A stretch of 64,000 nucleotides of DNA from Lentzea nigeriaca (GCF_016907955.1 NZ_JAFBCX010000002.1:496001-560000); one strand, 5' to 3'. Shown: positions 18,203 through 26,376, numbered from the stretch's first letter. The notes: generated from the letters alone by a model not told the origin. Made by a program: numbers and translations.

Positions 18203-19225
18203 GTGAAGACCACACCGGAGACTGACGCGGACTCGGGCACCCTGCATGACGTGGTCACCACCGAGGTGAAGCCACGCAGGAGCGGGTTCGCCACGTTCTT
18301 GCTGGTCATATGCGCGATCGCGCTCGTCGCGGCCGCGCTGATCAGGCTGCTCGGCATCGACGGCACGCGGTACATGATCGCCGCGACGTCCCTGACCCCC
18401 TACATCGCCGTGGCTGGGCTGCTGATCGGGCTGGGCGCGTTGTTCCGCAGGCGGTGGGCCGTCGGGCTGACGATGACCCTGGTGGCGGTCGTGCTGGTGG
18501 CGAACGTGGCGCCGCGGGCGTTTCCCGACTCGCGGCCGAACGGGGTGGGGCAGCAGGTCAGGTTGATGACCGCGAACCTGCTCACCGGGATCGCGGACGC
18601 CGAGTTCATCGTCAAGGAGGTCAAGGCTCGTGGCGTCGACATCCTGACGATGCAGGAGCTGACGCCCGACATGGTGCGCGATCTCGACCGGGCCGGGCTC
18701 GACCAGGTGCTGCCCAGCCGGGTCTTCCTGGCTGAGCCTGGTGGGTCGGGCAGTGGCATCGCTTCGAAGTTTCCGCTGGCGCGACGGAATCTCACGCCTC
18801 CCAGCACGTTGCAGCAGGCGGCCGCGCTCGTCGACCTGCCGGGCAAGGACATCGAGGTCGTGTCGGTGCATCCGTTGCCGCCGGTGGTGCCCGAGGGGCC
18901 GGAGGCGTGGCAGCGCGAGCTCGCCGGGTTGCCCAGCCCGGACTCGACCGGTGCGATCCGGGTGCTCGCGGGTGACTTCAACGCGACGCTCGACCACGTC
19001 GGCATCACGCGGCTGCTGAACAAGGGGTACGTGGACGCCGCTGACCAGGCCGGCAAGGGGCTGATCCACACGTGGCCCGGCAACAGCGGGGTCTGGCCTC
19101 CGCCGGTCACGATCGACCACGTGCTGGTCGACTCCAAGTGCCCCGTCGACACGGTGGACGTGTTCGACGTGCCCGGCAGCGATCACCGGGCCGTCGTCAC
19201 GCAGTTCGTCGTGCCAAGGCTGTGA
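18203..19225 (+). CDS. Membrane-anchored endonuclease/exonuclease/phosphatase family protein
   Basis: A 340-residue protein with two or three N-terminal membrane helices (residues about 25-115) followed by an EEP-fold hydrolase domain, probably outside the membrane. EEP landmarks are VRLMTANLL near 118, ILTMQELTP with the metal-binding Glu near 150, VVSVHPLPP, LAGDFNATLDH near 259 and the terminal GSDHRAVVTQF. These metal-dependent phosphodiesterases act on nucleic acids, lipids or phosphoinositides; the substrate is unknown. GTG 18203 is chosen as the first reasonable start after the divergent gene. Its last 29 bp overlap the convergent sirtuin gene. Confidence 0.82.
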   Translation: MKTTPETDADSGTLHDVVTTEVKPRRSGFATFLLVICAIALVAAALIRLLGIDGTRYMIAATSLTPYIAVAGLLIGLGALFRRRWAVGLTMTLVAVVLVANVAPRAFPDSRPNGVGQQVRLMTANLLTGIADAEFIVKEVKARGVDILTMQELTPDMVRDLDRAGLDQVLPSRVFLAEPGGSGSGIASKFPLARRNLTPPSTLQQAAALVDLPGKDIEVVSVHPLPPVVPEGPEAWQRELAGLPSPDSTGAIRVLAGDFNATLDHVGITRLLNKGYVDAADQAGKGLIHTWPGNSGVWPPPVTIDHVLVDSKCPVDTVDVFDVPGSDHRAVVTQFVVPRL

Positions 19226-19994
19226 GGGCCTCCAGCGCGCCCACCGGCAAGGACACGCCTCGCCCGTGCCGGACGTCCGGTTCACGGGTGTTGATGCGGA
19301 TCAACGCGCCGTTGGCCGCGCTCGCCAGCTCTGCTTGACGCCGCACGGTCGGCACCGCGGTGCCGGCACCGACCTCGATCACGACCAGGCTGCGGGCGGA
19401 ACGCCGCCACGACGTCAGCGCGTCGAGCTGTGCCTGGCTGCGGTGCGGCACCCAGCCCCAGTCACCGAACATCAGGATGTTGGGCCGGGCCAGGCCGCCG
19501 CACGACGGGCACGTCGGCAACGCGCCCACCGCACGCATCGTCGAGGGATCCACCTCGACGTCGAACGTGCACTCCCAGACCTCGTCGGTGCACGGTTCCA
19601 CGCACTGGAGGTGGTGGATCGAGCCGTGGACCTCGGCGACGTCGGTGAAGCCCGCCTTCTGGAACTGGCCGTCCACATTGGACGTGAAGACGTGGGCGCC
19701 CCACGACCGCAGGATCTCGAAACCCTCGTGCGGCACGGTCGCTCGGTACAGGCCGAGCCGATGGCCGTAGAAACCCCACGCCAGCGCGGGATCGTCGGCG
19801 AAGTGCACGGGGTCGGCGATCTCCTCGAACTTCAGCCCGAGGCGCCCGTACGGCGGATAGGCGCGCCAGAAGCCCTCGGTGCCGCGGAAGTCCGGCAGAC
19901 CCGAGTCGACCCCCATGCCTGCACCGGCGCAGACGAGCAAGGCGTCCGCGTCGGAGATCAGCTCGGCGGCCCTGTCGTAGGCCTGATCGATCAC
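19197..19994 (-). CDS. Sir2-family NAD-dependent protein deacylase-like protein
   Basis: A 265-residue sirtuin-fold protein expected to use NAD+ to remove acyl groups from lysines. The NAD-binding motif GAGMGVDSGLPDFRG is at residues 23-37, TSNVDGQFQKAGF near 105 corresponds to the TQNVDxLHxxAG motif, and EVHGS near 121 supplies the catalytic histidine. Two cysteine pairs (CVEPC and CPSCG) look like the zinc site. Members with DGQF in place of DxLH form a divergent subgroup and may prefer other acyl or ADP-ribosyl substrates. Its ATG overlaps the stop of mhuD (ATGA), so the two are translationally coupled. Confidence 0.83.
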   Translation of the reverse strand: MIDQAYDRAAELISDADALLVCAGAGMGVDSGLPDFRGTEGFWRAYPPYGRLGLKFEEIADPVHFADDPALAWGFYGHRLGLYRATVPHEGFEILRSWGAHVFTSNVDGQFQKAGFTDVAEVHGSIHHLQCVEPCTDEVWECTFDVEVDPSTMRAVGALPTCPSCGGLARPNILMFGDWGWVPHRSQAQLDALTSWRRSARSLVVIEVGAGTAVPTVRRQAELASAANGALIRINTREPDVRHGRGVSLPVGALEALTALARRTA

Positions 19995-20302
19995 TGCTTG
20001 GGCTTGCTCCCCAGCACGACCTCGAACTCCAGCAGGTCGGCACCGGTCGACACGGGCTTCGCGCGCTCACCCGAGTGCGCGGCCTGACCCGCCTGACCGT
20101 CGCGCCACGCGACGAAGGCCTCGTCGGTCTCCCAGTGCGTCACGACGAAGTAGCGGTCCTCACCAGCGACCGGGCGCAGGAGCTCGAAGCCGAGGAAACC
20201 GGGCTGGTCGTCGACCGCGCCGAGGCGGGCGGCGAAGCGCTTCTCCAGCTCGGGGCCTGCGCCCTCGGGGACCTTGATCGCGTTGATCTTCACGACTGCC
20301 AT
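19991..20302 (-). CDS. mhuD: Heme-degrading monooxygenase, MhuD type
   Basis: A 103-residue ABM-fold protein closely resembling mycobacterial MhuD, which opens heme to mycobilin and iron without releasing CO. The MhuD residues are kept: VVKINAIKVPEG with Asn7, KRFAAR with Phe23 and Arg26, FVVTHWETDEAF, Trp66, and the axial histidine at 76 (75 in MhuD; one extra residue precedes it here). The C-terminal STGADLLEFEVVL also matches. It lies 10 bp behind an M1 peptidase gene and is coupled to the sirtuin gene. Rv3592 sits in the same chromosomal neighbourhood in M. tuberculosis, so this is vertical inheritance. Confidence 0.92.
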   Translation of the reverse strand: MAVVKINAIKVPEGAGPELEKRFAARLGAVDDQPGFLGFELLRPVAGEDRYFVVTHWETDEAFVAWRDGQAGQAAHSGERAKPVSTGADLLEFEVVLGSKPKQ

Positions 20303-20312
20303 GGCACCCACA

Positions 20313-21770
20313 CTAGCGGCGCACACCGACAGGCAGCAGGTACTGATCTTCCGGAATGCCCGATCCGTGGAACCAGGCCTGGAAGAACCCGTCCAGCTGC
20401 TGCCCGGAGGCCTGCTTGAAGTGGTTCTCGAACTCCGGCCACGAGGCGTTGCCGTCGCGGTGCTTGGCCGTCCACGACTGCAGGGCCTTGAAGAACACGT
20501 CGTCACCGACCTGCTTGCGCAGCGCGTGCATCGCCATGATGCCCTTGTCGTAGACGCCCCTGAACTCGTTGCCCTTGCCCATGTCGTAGAGCTTCGGCGC
20601 CCAGAACGAGCTGCGCGAACGGAGTTCCTCGACGCGGCCGCGGTAGCGCTCGTCGAGGTTCGTGCCGTTCTTCTCCAGCCACAGCCACTGCGAGTAGGAC
20701 GCCAGGCACTCGTTCAGGCAGATGTCCGCCCAGTTCGAGATCGTCACCGAGTCGCCGAACCACTGGTGCGCGTTTTCGTGCACGACCGTCTCCAGGTCCG
20801 CCCACGACGCGTAGATCGGCCTGGTCTGGGTCTCCAGCGAGAAGCCGATCTGGTCGGCCACCCAGATGCTGCCGGCCGCGCGTTGAGGGTACGGGCCGAA
20901 CTTCGTCTCCAGAAACGACAGGATGTCCGGCAGCTGCGCCTGGATCGGCTTCTTCTGCGCGGACGTGCCGGGGGCGTACGCGTCGAGCACCGGTGTGCCG
21001 TTGGGCAGCTTGGAGCGGACGACCTCGAACTTGTCGATGGCCACGGTGATCAGGTACGGCGCGAGCGGGGTCTCCTCCGACCAGTTGAACGTCGTCCAGC
21101 CGTTCTGGCGCGTCGCGGGGCCTTCGAGGCCGTTCGAGACCGCAGTCCAGCCGTCGGGGACGTTCGCCGCCAGCTTCAGCGCCGCCTTGTCGCGCGGGGT
21201 GTCGTTGGCCGGGAACCATGACGTCGCGGAGTGCGGCTCACCTGCGGCGAACGCGCCACCCGTCGACGAGATCTGCCAGCCGCTGCGGCCCAGCGAGGCG
21301 CTCTCGACGGTCTTGGGCTCGCCGCCGTAGGTGACCACGGCGGTGAACGGTTTGCCCTTGGGCAGCGGCGACGCGGGCGTGATCACCAGCTCGTGTTCGT
21401 CCTCCTGGGCGAACTTCGCGGGCTTGTCGCCGACCTGCACGTTGCTGACCTGCAGGCCCTCCAGGTCCAGGTTGAACCGCGACAGGTCGTTCACCGCGGT
21501 CGCGTTGATCTTCGCGACGCCCTTGAGCTGCTTGGACTGCGGGTCGTACGTGATCGCCAGGTCGTAGAGCGTGACGTCGTAACCGCTGTTGCCGTCCGTC
21601 GGGTAGTACGCGTCGCCCGCGCCCGCGCCGGCCTCAACGGCCGCCTGGGGTGACGGCTCCTGGCGTTGCTGCTGCTGCGCGGGGGCGCCGCCCGGCGTGC
21701 GGAACACGACGAGCAGACCGGCGACGAGCACGATCAGCACCAGGGCGATCAGGTACGGGCGGGCCTTCAT
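20313..21770 (-). CDS. Secreted or membrane-anchored M1 family aminopeptidase-like metallopeptidase
   Basis: A 485-residue M1-type zinc peptidase with an N-terminal membrane anchor or signal (LIALVLIVLVAGLLVVF), a Gln/Pro-rich linker, a beta-rich N domain and the thermolysin-like catalytic domain. The zinc motif is HENAHQWFGDSV near residue 333, followed by NECLASYSQWLW with the third ligand Glu. The GAMEN exopeptidase motif is not obvious, replaced by a region around GSIWVADQIGFSLETQT, so it may not be a standard aminopeptidase. It is about half the length of large M1 enzymes, as in other secreted actinobacterial members. mhuD and the sirtuin gene follow closely on the same strand. Confidence 0.88.
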   Translation of the reverse strand: MKARPYLIALVLIVLVAGLLVVFRTPGGAPAQQQQRQEPSPQAAVEAGAGAGDAYYPTDGNSGYDVTLYDLAITYDPQSKQLKGVAKINATAVNDLSRFNLDLEGLQVSNVQVGDKPAKFAQEDEHELVITPASPLPKGKPFTAVVTYGGEPKTVESASLGRSGWQISSTGGAFAAGEPHSATSWFPANDTPRDKAALKLAANVPDGWTAVSNGLEGPATRQNGWTTFNWSEETPLAPYLITVAIDKFEVVRSKLPNGTPVLDAYAPGTSAQKKPIQAQLPDILSFLETKFGPYPQRAAGSIWVADQIGFSLETQTRPIYASWADLETVVHENAHQWFGDSVTISNWADICLNECLASYSQWLWLEKNGTNLDERYRGRVEELRSRSSFWAPKLYDMGKGNEFRGVYDKGIMAMHALRKQVGDDVFFKALQSWTAKHRDGNASWPEFENHFKQASGQQLDGFFQAWFHGSGIPEDQYLLPVGVRR

Positions 21771-21785
21771 GCGTTAATCATCCCT

Positions 21786-22532
21786 GTGTCGGTGGTGGAG
21801 TTCGGCGGAACGGGGCAAGGCGTACTGCTCCTGCACGGCCTGATGAGCAGGGCAACTGCGTGGTGGCCGGTCGCGCAGTGGCTCAAACCTTTCGGCCGGG
21901 TCGTCGGCATCGACCAACGCGGGCACGGCCGCAACCCGCAGCGGGGACCGTTTCGCACCGAGGACTTCGTCGCCGACGCAGCGAAGGCGATCGAGGACCT
22001 CGGCCTCGGACCCGCTGTGGTGATCGGGCACTCCATGGGCGGGCTGCACGCGTGGTGTCTCGCGGCGACCCGTCCGGACCTGGTCCGCGCGATTGTGGTC
22101 GAGGACTTCGCCCCGGACAACAGGGGTAGGACCGTCGACGAGTGGAAGTGGTTCTTCGACGCCTGGCCGGTGCCGTTCCAGTCGCTCGCGCACGTGGCGT
22201 CGTTCTTCGGTGCGCCGGTGTTCGCCGAGTACTTCGAGGAACGCGAGGACGGCTGGCACCTGATCGCGTCGATGGACGACCTCTACGAGATCGCCGCCGA
22301 GTGGGGCACGCGGGCGTACTGGGAGTTCATCGACGAGGTGAAGTGCCCGTCACTCGTCATCGAGGCAGGTCAGGGCGGTCAGCTGCCAGGCCAGATGGAA
22401 GAGGCCGCGCGCAGGTCGAACGGCCAGTACCTGTACGTGCCGGAAGCTGGTCACGTCGTGCACGTCACCGCGCCGTGGGTCTACCGGGGTGCCGTGGAGG
22501 CCTTTTTGAGCACGTCGATCTCACCTGTCTGA
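21786..22532 (+). CDS. Alpha/beta-fold hydrolase
   Basis: A 248-residue alpha/beta hydrolase. The oxyanion segment LLHGLMSRATAW is near residue 15, the nucleophile elbow GHSMGG near 82, an acidic residue sits in the lid-proximal strand, and AGHVVHVTAP near 223 carries the catalytic histidine. Substrate is unknown; esterase, lipase or epoxide-hydrolase-like roles are possible. Start GTG 21786 leaves 15 bp to the divergent M1 peptidase start, so at least one promoter must lie inside a gene; GTG 21792 and 21795 are alternatives. The position matches the Rv3591c hydrolase. Its 3' end overlaps the convergent RNA-ligase-like gene by 52 bp. Confidence 0.85.
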   Translation: MSVVEFGGTGQGVLLLHGLMSRATAWWPVAQWLKPFGRVVGIDQRGHGRNPQRGPFRTEDFVADAAKAIEDLGLGPAVVIGHSMGGLHAWCLAATRPDLVRAIVVEDFAPDNRGRTVDEWKWFFDAWPVPFQSLAHVASFFGAPVFAEYFEEREDGWHLIASMDDLYEIAAEWGTRAYWEFIDEVKCPSLVIEAGQGGQLPGQMEEAARRSNGQYLYVPEAGHVVHVTAPWVYRGAVEAFLSTSISPV

Positions 22533-22990
22533 GTGTCGACGATCGAGACCTCGCGGACCTTCGCGCGGATCGGCTCGACGGGGAAGACCTTGGCGAACGC
22601 CGCCTTGGTCGCTTCGTCGTCGAGGCCTTGGACGAGCGTGCAGTGCGGGACCCAGTTGCCCGGCAGGTAGTAGGCGCTCGGGTTCTTGACCTTGCTCGCC
22701 AGGACGTCGTGGATCGCCGAGTGCACGGCGAGGAGCTCGGTGTCGACCACCGCGGCGAGCATCAGCACGTTCTCCGTGGTGGAGAACGTTCCGAGCGTGT
22801 GCAGCCACAGGTCCGGCAGCCACAGGCGTTCGAGGTCCTCGCGCAGCTCCTTGCGAACCTTGGGGCCGATGGTGCTCGCGGCCGCGTAGGTCAGATGAGG
22901 TGCGTAGGACTGTTCGATCCCAAGATTGTTCAACAATCCTACGATTCTACGTTCCGCATCGGGATCGAAGAAGGCGACCAGGGCGTGCAT
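22481..22990 (-). CDS. 2'-5' RNA ligase superfamily protein
   Basis: A 169-residue 2H-phosphoesterase-fold protein. The two HxTx motifs are visible as APHLTYA near residue 31 and VPHCTLVQG near 112. Family members join or hydrolyse 2'-5' RNA linkages or cyclic phosphates; the cellular substrate is unknown. The stretch around residues 16-30 (RRIVGLLNNLGIEQS) uses codons rare for this genome (AGA, GTA, TTG, AAT, CTT) and coincides with a copy of the window's palindromic repeat. The ATG at 22990 overlaps the mutY stop by one base (TGATG), so it is translated after mutY. Confidence 0.82.
   Translation of the reverse strand: MHALVAFFDPDAERRIVGLLNNLGIEQSYAPHLTYAAASTIGPKVRKELREDLERLWLPDLWLHTLGTFSTTENVLMLAAVVDTELLAVHSAIHDVLASKVKNPSAYYLPGNWVPHCTLVQGLDDEATKAAFAKVFPVEPIRAKVREVSIVDTQTGEIDVLKKASTAPR
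22924..22938. repeat. Palindromic 15-mer, copy C (5' end of RNA-ligase-like gene)
   Basis: GATTGTTCAACAATC is a perfect inverted repeat around a single central base. On the coding strand it reads Gly-Leu-Leu-Asn-Asn. The flanking word GGAACGTAGAATCGTAG resembles the flank of copy B at 648. Confidence 0.65.
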
Positions 22991-23889
22991 CAGCGTGCCC
23001 CCTTGTTGGATTGTTGAACAATCCCTTCACCCGGCAGGTGGAACAGGCCATCGTCGGATTGTTCAACAAGTCCATCAGTCAACAAGGAGACAAGGCACTT
23101 CTCGCGCTGCGTCACGTCGTGCCAGACGATGTCGAGCTGGGCCTTGGGCACCGGGCCGGGTGCGCCACGCAGCACGTCGAGCAGCTTGCCCCGCACCTGC
23201 CGGTCGGTACCCGCGAACTGCTGCACCTTCTTCGCCGGTCCCGCATAGGCGGGACGGCCGGCCAGCTGCCACGCGCAGACGTCGTACAACGGGCAGTCGG
23301 CGCACTTCTGGTTCTTCGCCGTGCAGATCAACGCACCGAGCTCCATCAACGCCGCCGAGAACACCGCGGCGTCTTCCTGCGACGAAGGCAGGATCGCCTC
23401 GACGTCACGGAGATCGCGCGTGGTCGACGGCGGACCGGCATCCCCGGCACCGTGCACGGCACGCGCAACGACTCGTCGGACGTTCGTGTCGACGACAGCA
23501 CACCTCTGCCCGTACGCGAACGTGGCCACCGCACGGGCCGTGTAGCTGCCGATGCCCGGCAACGACTCCAGCACCGAGATGTCCGACGGCACGACATCGC
23601 CGTGGTCGCGAGCAATGACCGTGGCGGCCTCGTGCAGCCGCAGAGCCCGTCGTGGATAGCCGAGCTTGCCCCACATGCGCAGCACTTCACCCTGGGACGC
23701 GGCGGCCATCGCGCTGGGCACGGGCCAGCGCGACAGCCACTCGTGCCAGATCGGTTCGACGCGCGAAACGGGCGTCTGCTGCAGCATGATCTCGCTGACC
23801 AGGACGCCCCACGCAGTGCAATCGGGACGCCGCCACGGAAGGTCGCGCGCAGCGGTGTCCCACCAGCCCAGCAGCAACTCGTGATTCAT
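22990..23889 (-). CDS. mutY: A/G-specific adenine glycosylase
   Basis: A 299-residue base-excision repair enzyme that removes adenine mispaired with 8-oxoguanine. EIMLQQTPVSRV near residue 33 contains the catalytic Glu, the helix-hairpin-helix is LPGIGSYTARAV near 109 with DTNVRRV after it, and the 4Fe-4S cluster motif C-x6-C-x2-C-x5-C is CTAKNQKCADCPLYDVC near 190. The C-terminal NUDIX-like domain of many MutY proteins is absent, as usual in actinobacteria. The final 30 residues are atypical in codon use and contain two copies of the palindromic repeat (GLVEQS and GIVQQS). Position matches Rv3589. Confidence 0.94.
   Translation of the reverse strand: MNHELLLGWWDTAARDLPWRRPDCTAWGVLVSEIMLQQTPVSRVEPIWHEWLSRWPVPSAMAAASQGEVLRMWGKLGYPRRALRLHEAATVIARDHGDVVPSDISVLESLPGIGSYTARAVATFAYGQRCAVVDTNVRRVVARAVHGAGDAGPPSTTRDLRDVEAILPSSQEDAAVFSAALMELGALICTAKNQKCADCPLYDVCAWQLAGRPAYAGPAKKVQQFAGTDRQVRGKLLDVLRGAPGPVPKAQLDIVWHDVTQREKCLVSLLTDGLVEQSDDGLFHLPGEGIVQQSNKGAR
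23008..23024. repeat. Palindromic 17-mer, copy D (3' end of mutY)
   Basis: GGATTGTTGAACAATCC is a perfect inverted repeat with one central base. On the mutY strand it reads Gly-Ile-Val-Gln-Gln-Ser, a different reading frame from copies A-C. Confidence 0.65.
23056..23073. repeat. Palindromic repeat, copy E (3' end of mutY)
   Basis: GGATTGTTCAACAAGTCC is an imperfect copy 48 bp from copy D. On the mutY strand it reads Gly-Leu-Val-Glu-Gln-Ser. Confidence 0.6.
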
Positions 23890-23912
23890 CGTGCGCCATT
23901 GTGGCGCAACGG

Positions 23913-24425
23913 TCAGGCGGCCTTGGTGCCGACCGCGTCGACCTCGCGCAGCTCACCGGTGTGCACGTCGTACACGAACCCGCGGATCTTGTCCGTGTGC
24001 GGGATGAACGGGCTGCGGCGCAGGCGCGCCATCGAGCCGCGGACGCTCTGCTCGACCACCTTGAACGCCTCGACGGCCCAGGTCGGGCGCAGGCCGGTCT
24101 CGGCCTCCAGCTCGTCCTTGAAGTCGTCCTCGGTCACCATCTCGAGGCCGCAGTTCGTGTGGTGCACGAGCAGGACCTCGCGCGTGCCCAGCTTGCGCTG
24201 GCTCAGCGCCAGCGAGCGGATCATGTCGTCGGTGACGACACCTCCCGCGTTGCGCAGCACGTGCGCCTCACCCTGCTTCAACCCGAAGATCTCGAACACC
24301 CGGATGCGGGAGTCCATGCAGGTCAGGATTGCCACCTGCAGGGACGGCTTCGCGGAGGAACGGTCTCCTGGAACCACGTTCCCGAGCTCGTAGTTCCGCT
24401 TGAGCAGTTCGTCGATCGCGGTCAT
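23913..24425 (-). CDS. Beta-class carbonic anhydrase (CanA/Rv1284-like)
   Basis: A 170-residue beta-carbonic anhydrase interconverting CO2 and bicarbonate in the cytoplasm. The zinc ligands are Cys in TCMDSRI near residue 36 and HHTNC near 88-92, with the Asp/Arg dyad in CMDSR. EAHVLRNAGGVVTDDMIRSLA and GLRPTWAVEAF resemble mycobacterial Rv1284 more than Rv3588c, which occupies this position in M. tuberculosis on the other relative strand. The start ATG 24425 has a GGAGG ribosome site. It is 23 bp upstream of mutY on the same strand and may be co-transcribed with it. Confidence 0.9.
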   Translation of the reverse strand: MTAIDELLKRNYELGNVVPGDRSSAKPSLQVAILTCMDSRIRVFEIFGLKQGEAHVLRNAGGVVTDDMIRSLALSQRKLGTREVLLVHHTNCGLEMVTEDDFKDELEAETGLRPTWAVEAFKVVEQSVRGSMARLRRSPFIPHTDKIRGFVYDVHTGELREVDAVGTKAA

Positions 24426-24578
24426 GAGACAACCTCCATGGCCTACCGGCGGACCTCGTGACGATTGGAACCGGAGTTAGCGTCCGTTCACAAGGGGTTT
24501 CCGGTCAATATCACGTTCCACCGATCGAGCGACCTTCGCTTACCACGCGATTCCACCTGGCCCGGCTACCTTCGGGCC

Positions 24579-25247
24579 GTGATCGAGCCCACAGGACCGC
24601 TGCCGTCCTCGGTGTACTGGCGCCGCCGCGTCGCCGCGAGCGGCGCCGCGCTCGTCACACTGCTGCTCCTGATCTGGATCGTCGGGTTCTTCGGTTCGGA
24701 CGACCAGGCCGCGGTGCCGACCAACGCGGCTGCGGCGTCGTCCTCCGACCCGCCGCCGAGCATGTCCGAGACGGCGGTCGCGTCGTCCTCCTCGACGACT
24801 CCGCCGCCATCACCGACCCAGGCCGCACCGCCGCCTCCGCCGCCCGGACCGCCGCAGCCCTGCACCGACGACGTGATCGCGGTCGTGGCGAAGGTCAACA
24901 AGGCCTTCTACACCGTCGGTGACCAGCCGGAACTGTCGATGGACGTGGTCAACAACGGCCCGGCGCCGTGCATCAAGGACATCGGCCGCCAGCACCGCGA
25001 GCTGACCGTGCTGACCGCGGACGGCGCGACGGTGCTCTGGTCGAGCAACCACTGCCTGTCGACGGCGGGGTCCGAGGTGCGGGTGATGCAGCCCAAGGAG
25101 CTCTTCAACTACGGCACGAAGTGGGCGGGCTCGACCTCGCAGCCGGGGTGCGGTGCGCACACGAGGGTCGGGCCCGGCGACTACCTGCTGGTGGCGAAGC
25201 TGGCCGGGAAGGCCAGCTCACCCGTCGTGTTCAGGCTGGAGTGGTGA
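24579..25247 (+). CDS. Membrane-anchored protein, Rv3587c-like
   Basis: A 222-residue protein with a short cytoplasmic N terminus (IEPTGPLPSSVYWRRR), one membrane helix (residues about 20-40), a long Ser/Pro-rich linker to residue 88 and a C-terminal domain of about 130 residues. Two cysteines (PCTDD and PCIKD) and two more (NHCL and GCGAH) may form disulfides outside the cell. Function is unknown; the layout and position beside mutY match Rv3587c. TACCTT 8 bp before GTG 24579 looks like a -10 element, suggesting a leaderless transcript. In M. tuberculosis disA comes next; here a LacI regulator gene follows instead. Confidence 0.75.
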   Translation: MIEPTGPLPSSVYWRRRVAASGAALVTLLLLIWIVGFFGSDDQAAVPTNAAAASSSDPPPSMSETAVASSSSTTPPPSPTQAAPPPPPPGPPQPCTDDVIAVVAKVNKAFYTVGDQPELSMDVVNNGPAPCIKDIGRQHRELTVLTADGATVLWSSNHCLSTAGSEVRVMQPKELFNYGTKWAGSTSQPGCGAHTRVGPGDYLLVAKLAGKASSPVVFRLEW

Positions 25248-26351
25248 CTACGGTCCGAACCAGCGCTCTTCGGCACCACCGCGCGGCGCCGCCGACGTCT
25301 TGCCGATGATCAGCTCGGTGGCGAGGTTGACCGACCGCGGCCGCGACCGCTCGTTCGAGTCGAGCAGCAGCTTGCCCGCCGCCCGGCCCTTCTCGAGCAC
25401 CGGCTGACGAACCGTCGTGAGCCCGGCGGCCTCCGCCTCGCGGATGCCGTCGAAGCCGGTCACCGACAGGTCGTGCGGCACGCGCAGGCCACGGCGGGCG
25501 GCCTCGGTCATCGCGCCGAGCGCCAGCACGTCCGAGGTGCAGATCAACGCGGTGATCTGCGGGTCCTTGTCGAGCACCTGGGCGGCGCCGGAGGCACCGG
25601 AGGCCATGTTGTGGTCGAAGCGCTCGACGACGGGCACCTGCGACCAGTCGACGCCCGCCTCGCTGAACGCCTCGGCCAGGCCGGACAGGCGGTTGCGCTG
25701 CACGTGGAAGTGCGCGGCGTGCTGGCGGTCGGCGGTCACGAAGCCGTCGTTGCGGTCGCGCGCGAGGCGCATGCACACGACGCCGACGCGGCGGTGGCCC
25801 AGCGAGATCAGGTGCCTCGCGAGCTCGTACATCGCGCCGCGGTCGTCGATGCCGACCCTGTCGACGGTGCCGAGGTCGGGCTGGTCGCACACGACGGTGG
25901 GAACGGGACGCTCCAGCACCGCGGCGAGGTGCGGGTCGTCGTCCGGCACGGAGTAGACGACGAAGCCGTCGACCCCCGCGCGGTGGACGGACGCGACGTC
26001 CTCGCGTTCGGGGTTGGCGGGAACCAGCAGCAGGCCGGTGCCGGCGTCCTCACACGCCAGCGCGAGGCCTTCGAGGAAACCGATCGCGGCAGGGTCGCGG
26101 AACGCGTAGGAGAGGTTCTCGGTGAGCAGCAGGCCCACCGCACCCGCCTTGCGCGTGCGCAACGAGCGCGCGACAGGATCCGGGCCGGGATAACCCAGCC
26201 TTCGGGCCGTGTCCAACACCCGCCGCCTCAGCTCGGGGGAGAGCTGGTCGGGACGGTTGTACGCGTTGGACACCGTTGTCCGGGAAACGCCCAGCTCAGC
26301 GGCCAGAGAGGCCAGCGTCGCAGGACGTCGCACATGCATCGACCGCGCCAT
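25248..26351 (-). CDS. LacI-family transcriptional regulator 1
   Basis: A 367-residue LacI/GalR repressor. The N-terminal HTH and hinge are TLASLAAELGVSRTTVSNAYNRPDQLS, within about residues 12-40, followed by RRLGYPGPDPVARSLRTRK. The periplasmic-binding-like effector domain fills the rest, with ICTSDVLALGAMTEA and VTGFDGI typical of the family. ATG 26351 is preferred over GTG/ATG choices up to 26378, because an 11-bp palindrome at 26366 would otherwise lie inside the gene. No sugar gene adjoins it in tandem, so its target is uncertain; the AAGCGCTT palindromes before the MsiK-like gene are one candidate. Confidence 0.87.
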   Translation of the reverse strand: MARSMHVRRPATLASLAAELGVSRTTVSNAYNRPDQLSPELRRRVLDTARRLGYPGPDPVARSLRTRKAGAVGLLLTENLSYAFRDPAAIGFLEGLALACEDAGTGLLLVPANPEREDVASVHRAGVDGFVVYSVPDDDPHLAAVLERPVPTVVCDQPDLGTVDRVGIDDRGAMYELARHLISLGHRRVGVVCMRLARDRNDGFVTADRQHAAHFHVQRNRLSGLAEAFSEAGVDWSQVPVVERFDHNMASGASGAAQVLDKDPQITALICTSDVLALGAMTEAARRGLRVPHDLSVTGFDGIREAEAAGLTTVRQPVLEKGRAAGKLLLDSNERSRPRSVNLATELIIGKTSAAPRGGAEERWFGP

Positions 26352-26365
26352 GAAGTGACCGTAAC

Positions 26366-26376
26366 GGTTCAGAACC
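26366..26376. promoter_or_regulatory. Candidate auto-operator of LacI regulator 1
   Basis: GGTTCAGAACC is a perfect inverted repeat 15 bp before the ATG of regulator 1. A second dyad, TTGGTC-CA-GACCAA at 26454-26467, shares the spacing around a central CA. Both suit autoregulation, but this is inference. Confidence 0.4.

Noticed and set aside
23913..24425. Assignment of the carbonic anhydrase as the Rv3588c (CanB) orthologue by position
   Set aside because: Its sequence pattern and relative strand fit the Rv1284-type better, so synteny alone was not used to name it.
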